This document shows positions 56,401 through 60,000 of a DNA stretch of 60,000 nucleotides, in pieces. Source of the stretch: Symsagittifera roscoffensis (taxonomy: Eukaryota; Xenacoelomorpha; Acoela; Convolutidae); the NCBI RefSeq assembly GCF_963678635.1, contig NC_087063.1, positions 43,850,759 through 43,910,758 of the forward strand, given 5' to 3'. Position 1 is the first letter of the stretch; the number at the start of each line of letters is the position of its first letter. A program made the position numbers and the translations under genes. The notes below the pieces were generated by a model that was given only the letters and a program-made list of their open reading frames with translations, made no database searches and was not told where the DNA came from.

Positions 56401-59400
56401 CAACAGCTTCGGGTTCGTTATATAGGAAGAATGATTTAGCAAAGGCGGCAATTCCGCTGAAAGGGCTACCCAATTCGGAAGGAAAAGAGGGTCAAAGAGG
56501 AAAGCTGAAAAGCCCCTTGAGGAGCCGAGAAGTAAACACCAGAAAAAAGATATAGAGCCGGCGTTAGAAACTGAGTCGGAGGAAGAGTCACGAATTCAGT
56601 TGGATGAGCAAGCAAAGGAACTTCCCCAAAACAGTGACACAGTGGTCATATCCAAGGAAACCCCTATAGGAGGCAGACTAAATTTGGCACTTAGGAGAGC
56701 TAAGCCAAACCAAAGAGGCCCAGCGTCGGTGGGACCGAAATCGCAGGAGCAGATTGCGATGAAGCTCAAGGGGAAGAAACCAATTCAGGAGAAGAAAACA
56801 GCTGCAGCAGCAGTAGAGAAACAACTATTGCCGAGATCATCTGATCCGGTGGATACACAAGAGCCTTCAAGTAGTTCGTGGTCACCGAGAAAAACATCAA
56901 AAACCATACGGATAAATAGAGATAATTCACCGATCACAATCTTGAACGCGTTTCAAAAGCAGGACATGGCCCCAGAAGAGTGGGACGAGTTGGCGGACCA
57001 AGTTTTAACAAGGGGAATGCAAAAATCAGCGGAGGAAACTTTGAACGCAAAAGATTCGATGTCTGAAGAACATGTGACGGGTGCCACAGGTCTCCTCCCC
57101 CAGGGTTCTCTGACGAATCAATGGTGGACTAGCAGACGGGAACAATGGTTCGACGCAGTAAAAGCGCAAACAAAAATCAGGGACCAAAGCGGTTTGGAAC
57201 TCTAATAAAGCATTCAGTCAAGGAAATCAGCACAGACGAGGATATCGCTGATCTCAATGAACTAGCGTTGGATGCGAATTAAGCAGGAACTAGCAAATCT
57301 GAAAACGGACTCAAGCCAACCATCGGAGACAAGACTGGGTCTTTTGGAGCGTCACCTATTCCGGAGAAATTTCGGGTATCCAGCACTCGAACATTCAGAC
57401 TATGGAATGCTAAGTGGAAAGTACTACTCAATCTGACACGTTACACTGATATTTATTTCTGCACCAACCGCTACACAAACTGAGTCGAAAAGTCCTTGAT
57501 GATATTATTATAAAATTTTATAGGTATTAATAAAAATTTTGTTGGTCCTCAGGTGAATGTGGTACTGCGGTTGCAGTAACCTTGAGTGACAACATAGTTA
57601 TTACTGCAGTTGCAGTAAACGTATTATTGATATTATATAATTATGCTATTGATTTTATTACGTATGTGTGGTCAAGGCCAACGGTGGTGTTTAGAAGTTT
57701 ATTTATTATCAATTAAGTGCGCCATACGCATGTATGGAGTAAGCCAGCTAAGTTTGAGCTACGATCAAAACAAGAAAAGAAAAGAACCTGAATTCAGCTC
57801 TCAGAATATCTGTGTTTTACTTATACAAAAACAACTGAAATTTGGGGTTATCACACTGTCGAACGAAATTCGCTTTGAGGAGAACATGCTACAAAAACTT
57901 GTATAATCATCCAAAATGATCATTTGGGTAGACTTCTATCGGGTCGTGAAAAATTGTTGTTCAGAAAACATTTAGCACGTTTTTTTAACAATTTTGCTGG
58001 CGCCACGGTTGTCTGGCAAAAAGGGAATAGTTTGGTGTTCAAAAAGAGCTCGGAAAATCCATTCAATTAAGCTAAAATAAGTCAAATGATTCGCAATTTT
58101 TTTGTTGAAATCTACCTGTTTACAAATTCCTGAATCCGAGGAAATTCGTAATACATAGACGAAAGCTAGTATCAAAAATCACAAAAACTTTCATTAACTG
58201 CCAAAAAAATTTCATTAACTTTCACGATGATTTTAAACTAAGATCTGATTAATTGAATCAGAAAAATGACCCCAAAAATTGCATTTAATTCTTAACTATG
58301 AACAGAACAGCGGTTTTACGCAAAGAACTGAACAGCTTGTATATATGTCCTTTGTTTCGCGGATAATTTGTACCAAAAAACGGAAGAACTGATATGCAAT
58401 TAAATGGAAACTATCTGAATCGCAGAAATAATCTTAGCTCTATAATTTTTGCTTTTTGAAAGACTTATTAGCAACTATGTTTTCAGAGTACCTGCATGAA
58501 ATCATTATGGTGGACGACCACAGTGATCACTCTTACATTAAGGACACTCTTCCTTCTGCAGTCAAGTTCTTATTCCCGCCTCTGGTAAAATTAACCCGCA
58601 ACAACCGACGTCTGGGACTCATCAAAGCACGCATGGCGGGAAGTGACAAGGCAACAGGGGATGTGTTGGTCTTCTTCGATTCACACGTGGAGGTGGGTCC
58701 CGGTTGGCTGGAACCTCTTCTGCACCGAATCAAGCAGGACGACAGAGTGGTTGCTCTTCCTGCTCACGATACTATTGTTAACACAGGATTTGAGTTTTCG
58801 GGGATGCAAACCAGTGACAATCAGGGTACGTTTAATTGGGGCTTACTGCAACAATGGCAATTTCTACCCGATTTCGACAGGAAATTAATCAAAACCAAAG
58901 CAGATCCAGTGAGGTCTCCGACTATGTCTGGTTGTCTCTTCTCTATTTCCAGAAGATGGTGGGAGCATTTGAGTAGATTCGACCCTGGATATGAAGTCTG
59001 GGGCGCCGAAAACCTGGAACTTTCGTTCAAAACGTGGATGTGCGGCGGACGTATGGAAATCATACCTTGTTCGCATGTTGCTCATCTGTTTCGTTCAGGT
59101 TCCCCGCACAAAGGTCACGTGGACAACTATTACGCAAGAAACCAGAAGCGACTAGCCGATGTTTGGCTAGACGAATACAAAGAGATCGTTTATTTACGAC
59201 ATCCGGAACTAGTCGGTCTCGATTCTGGAGATATTTCGGGGCAGGTCGCCCTACGTAAAAGACTTCAATGTCATCCATTTAAGTGGTTTTTAGAAAACGT
59301 AGTCCCTGATTTATACGTTCCATCTGTTAAAATTCAAGCAGGCGGTGGCTTGAAAACATTCAATGGTAGATGTGTTGATACCATGCAAAAGGATTCCGGC

Positions 59401-59712
59401 ATTGCTCAGTTATACCACATGTGCCACTTTAAAAACTCACAAAACTTCCACCTTACAGAAGAAAATGAAGTCCGAGGCAGCGTCGAAATATGTCTTCAAT
59501 CCGACCAGCAACACAGCCGAGTTGTCATGTCTAAATGCGATGGGAACAAAAATCAAATCTGGAGCCACGCTGGTCCAAATACGACTATCAAAGCCGATTC
59601 AATCCGCTCCTCAAATATGTGTATTACAGTTAACGGAGATAATCTTGAGTTAGCGGACTGCAATCCTGACGATATTAAGCAACTATTTTATTTTCAGTTT
59701 TATATGAAATAA
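44078..59712 (+). CDS. GALNT: Polypeptide N-acetylgalactosaminyltransferase, four exons
   Basis: Starts mucin-type O-glycosylation by moving GalNAc from UDP-GalNAc to Ser/Thr of proteins in the Golgi. Exons: 44078-44420, 44724-44888, 50489-50584, 58487-59712. All introns are GT-AG, each interrupts the codon after its first base, and the join gives 609 residues, a normal length. Residues ~18-34 are a signal anchor ([13 protein letters not shown]), giving a type II membrane protein; the stem follows. Exon 2 has the family segment [23 protein letters not shown]. Exon 3 holds the first catalytic motif ([13 protein letters not shown]). Exon 4 holds VDDHS, the metal-binding DSH (266-268), [19 protein letters not shown] and CSHVAHLFR, then a ricin-type lectin domain from about 488 with QIW. 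AATAAA overlaps and follows the stop. No break found. The large third intron carries a sense retroelement. The family is certain; the paralogue is not. Confidence 0.93.
44724..44888 (+). CDS. GALNT: GALNT exon 2
   Basis: Acceptor CTCTTCAG|GCCAAG and donor GACACAG|GTACAG. 165 bases, keeping phase. Encodes the conserved pre-catalytic segment with ASDRIPLNR. Noticeably GC-richer than its surroundings, as expected of a real exon. Confidence 0.9.
45980..46710 (+). repeat. Scattered GGGAACTAAGCCGACA motif
   Basis: Variants near 45981, 46078, 46363 and 46652, several followed by AATAAGCAGACA-ACAATA. Spacing is irregular (about 95 to 290 bases), so this is either a strongly decayed tandem repeat or copies of a short element. 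Confidence 0.5.
47106..47328. repeat. Large near-perfect hairpin, 107-base arms
   Basis: Left arm 47106-47212 and right arm 47222-47328 are reverse complements with three mismatches, separated by nine bases. The downstream sequence (47330-47450, with CTCAGCTCAAATTT and AATTAACGCGCAATG) is a diverged body of the hairpin-ended repeat of 5866-6393, so the head of one copy has been duplicated in inverted form. Confidence 0.92.
48731..48954. repeat. Inverted repeat, 62-base arms, 100-base loop
   Basis: Left arm 48731-48792 (TTTTCTTAAGATTGTGGTCG...CTATCCTTGTT) and right arm 48893-48954 (AACAAGGATAGCC...AAATCTTAACAAAA) are reverse complements with about five mismatches. The loop holds no repeat. 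The frame at 48666-48863 crosses it and is not a gene. Confidence 0.88.
49661..50300. repeat. Dispersed element with inverted ends (GAGGCCAAACTGTGCA)
   Basis: ACGAGGCCAAACTGTGCAC at 49661 is mirrored by GCACAGTTTGGCCTCGT ending near 50299, giving a ~640-bp unit with inverted ends. Its left part matches 32186-32290. A tail scrap of the hairpin-ended repeat (AGTCGGAACATTCAGGGCTTCG) follows at 50317. The interior is the palindrome array. Confidence 0.75.
49840..50025. repeat. Array of the palindrome GCGGATTCCGC
   Basis: GCGGATTCCGC or GCGGAATCCGC and close variants occur about ten times, the later ones on a ~21-base period with TTACAATTT spacers. Further single copies lie at 49783, 50103 and 50220. 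Each unit is nearly its own reverse complement. Confidence 0.85.
50489..50584 (+). CDS. GALNT: GALNT exon 3, 96-base exon with the first catalytic motif
   Basis: Acceptor CTGTTTAG|ATCTTCC and donor CGCACA|GTTAGA. Supplies [19 protein letters not shown] and the following [12 protein letters not shown], matching the family's LPxTSVIIxFxNEAxSxLLRTV block. Its phase joins exactly to exon 2 and to exon 4. It is easily missed because the plus frame is short and a longer meaningless minus-strand frame covers it. Confidence 0.9.
50585..51036. other. GALNT intron 3, left part
   Basis: No feature seen before the third LTR element begins at 51037. Confidence 0.5.
51037..51335 (+). repeat. 5' LTR of the third element
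   Basis: Contains GCGGTTGCAGTAACC and CTGCAGTTGCAGTAAAC, an inner imperfect duplication, near its start. Ends ATCACA directly before the primer-binding site. Confidence 0.93.
51335..52570 (+). pseudogene. gag: gag of the third element
   Basis: The ATG at 51335 is made of the last base of the LTR and the first two of the primer-binding site. The frame has a stop at about 51425, continues in frame to 51754 (a Glu/Pro/Arg-rich segment, [15 protein letters not shown]), shifts to 51799-52056 ([27 protein letters not shown], a capsid-like segment) and then, in another frame near 52255-52380, has two CCHC zinc knuckles: [16 protein letters not shown] and [14 protein letters not shown]. It would form the particle core. 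At least three frame breaks. Confidence 0.85.
51336..51353 (+). other. Primer-binding site of the third element
   Basis: TGGCGCAGTCAGCAAGAT directly after the LTR. The first ten bases equal those of the second element. Elements of the 17.6/297 group use a serine tRNA with a similar TGGCGCAGT start; the match here is suggestive. Confidence 0.75.
52592..53042 (+). pseudogene. pro: Protease of the third element
   Basis: Frame 52592-52858 has [13 protein letters not shown], the intact D-T-G-S active site of a retroviral-type aspartic protease. A frameshift near 52850 leads to 52812-53042, with RCILGLDL, the closing ILGxDL motif. Catalytic residues are intact but the frame is broken. Confidence 0.83.
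52993..53942 (+). pseudogene. pol: Reverse transcriptase of the third element
   Basis: Frame 52993-53580 has [40 protein letters not shown] and [16 protein letters not shown] (block A, with E-L-N in place of the usual D-L-K, so the first catalytic Asp is lost). Frame 53466-53942 has [20 protein letters not shown] (block B), FLDDILIVS (active site) and [15 protein letters not shown]. One frameshift between about 53470 and 53500. Confidence 0.87.
53943..54603 (+). pseudogene. pol: RNase H of the third element
   Basis: [15 protein letters not shown] (first Asp) near 54072 is followed by a stop and a short tandem duplication of GTTGGGG-GCATCGTTGGATT near 54095-54140, then [16 protein letters not shown] and [11 protein letters not shown], and finally [17 protein letters not shown] in frame 54247-54603. 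The duplication and stop break it. Confidence 0.83.
54604..55990 (+). pseudogene. pol: Linker and integrase of the third element
   Basis: The frame 54549-55502 carries a ~200-residue acidic/basic linker, then the zinc region HRGHPG...CRECKRY and QLDYAGP. After a stop at 55500 the core continues as [12 protein letters not shown] (first Asp) but then meets many stops; only DTHGIPE, VWLNRTN and [11 protein letters not shown] remain recognisable up to about 55900. The second Asp motif is lost. The dead integrase core is more decayed than the rest of the element. Confidence 0.8.
56040..57300 (+). pseudogene. C-terminal Pol tail of the third element
   Basis: Frames 56186-56425 and 56600-57205 are charged, Ser/Pro/Lys-rich and disordered-looking ([30 protein letters not shown]) and end in a more ordered acidic segment ([17 protein letters not shown]...WWTSRREQW). 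By position they match the tail of the second element (36926-37510). Function unknown. Confidence 0.5.
57558..57855 (+). repeat. 3' LTR of the third element
   Basis: Partner of 51037-51335. The frame 57643-57906 lies across it and is not a gene. Confidence 0.93.
57856..58486. other. GALNT intron 3, right part
   Basis: No further element or exon seen between the retroelement and the exon 4 acceptor. Confidence 0.55.
58487..59712 (+). CDS. GALNT: GALNT exon 4: most of the catalytic domain and the lectin domain
   Basis: Acceptor TGTTTTCAG|AGTACC. A single 1226-base exon encodes about 408 residues, i.e. two thirds of the protein without an intron. The frame upstream of 58487 (from 58456) is intronic. 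Confidence 0.92.
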
Positions 59713-60000
59713 AACAAAGCCAAAAATAAACATTAAGATCGCTCATTGGATGCATATACGATAACGACTTTGTGAAACTTCATTAAAATATATTATACGT
59801 ATATATTAAAAGGTTAAATTGATCGCTTTCAATGAAATTCATATCACTAGTCTTATTTAATCAACTGATGAGGAACATCAGCAGTAAGTTTTAGTGCAAA
59901 AAGCACGTGAATAAAATATTTGATAATATTTTTCGAAAAATTTTTTTGTGCGCATAGAATGAGCATGCTGCAAGCGGAGTCAAACAATTATCGGCATGTT
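59713..60000. other. GALNT 3' flank
   Basis: 3' untranslated region and flank. A second AATAAA lies at about 59724. No other feature seen. Confidence 0.6.

Larger units (their letters stand above)
51037..57855 (+). mobile_element. Third Ty3/gypsy element, sense, inside GALNT intron 3
   Basis: Direct LTRs at 51037-51335 (299 bp) and 57558-57855 (298 bp), TGTGGTAC...TTATCACA, roughly 6% different by hand count. The interior has a primer-binding site, gag with two zinc knuckles, protease, RT, RNase H, integrase and a long C-terminal tail, in Ty3/gypsy order. Multiple stops and frameshifts. Same primer-binding-site start and same start-codon arrangement as the second element, and a similar long tail after integrase, so the two belong to one lineage but are different families. 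No convincing target-site duplication. Confidence 0.92.

Overview
The window is AT-rich animal DNA (about two thirds A+T by eye), probably from an invertebrate. The evidence is a Golgi-type O-glycosylation gene with GT-AG introns, three Ty3/gypsy-type LTR retrotransposons, a decayed non-LTR (LINE) element, fold-back and terminal-inverted-repeat elements, and several tandem-repeat arrays. I cannot name the species. No bacterial-type operons, tRNA, rRNA or CRISPR arrays were seen. A run of 200 Ns (11839-12038) marks an assembly gap.

Layout. 1-9160 is mostly repeat: a 309-bp tandem repeat (781-1440), an SGNH-hydrolase-like reading frame with a frameshift before its last catalytic motif (1504-2101), a 538-bp tandem array (2708-4335) and several copies of a ~500-bp element with hairpin ends (5218-7373). 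9169-11640 is a decayed LINE with endonuclease and reverse-transcriptase remnants. 12039-31127 is bounded by two ~1.16-kb LTRs and holds gag, protease, RT/RNase H, integrase and an env-like region. Upstream of gag are two related small ORFs; downstream of env is an array of small accessory ORFs in tandem families, including RING-finger proteins; a 186-residue basic ORF precedes the 3' LTR. This element is the most unusual thing in the window. All its long genes carry breaks.

31128-36115 is repeat-rich non-coding DNA. 36185-42073 is a second, minus-strand Ty3/gypsy element that lacks gag and protease and is flanked by 68-bp direct repeats. 42180-44007 is a dispersed repeat with a nested inverted-repeat element (42618-43240).

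44078-59712 is the one apparently intact host gene: a polypeptide N-acetylgalactosaminyltransferase of four exons (44078-44420, 44724-44888, 50489-50584, 58487-59712) whose splice phases join to a 609-residue protein with both glycosyltransferase motifs and a C-terminal ricin-type lectin domain. Its third intron holds a third Ty3/gypsy element in sense orientation (51037-57855). Intron 2 holds two large hairpins and an array of a short GC-containing palindrome.

Functionally, one secretory-pathway gene is embedded in transposable elements of several ages. LTR pairs differ by about 4% (second element) and 6% (third element) by hand count, so these insertions are old enough for their genes to be broken.
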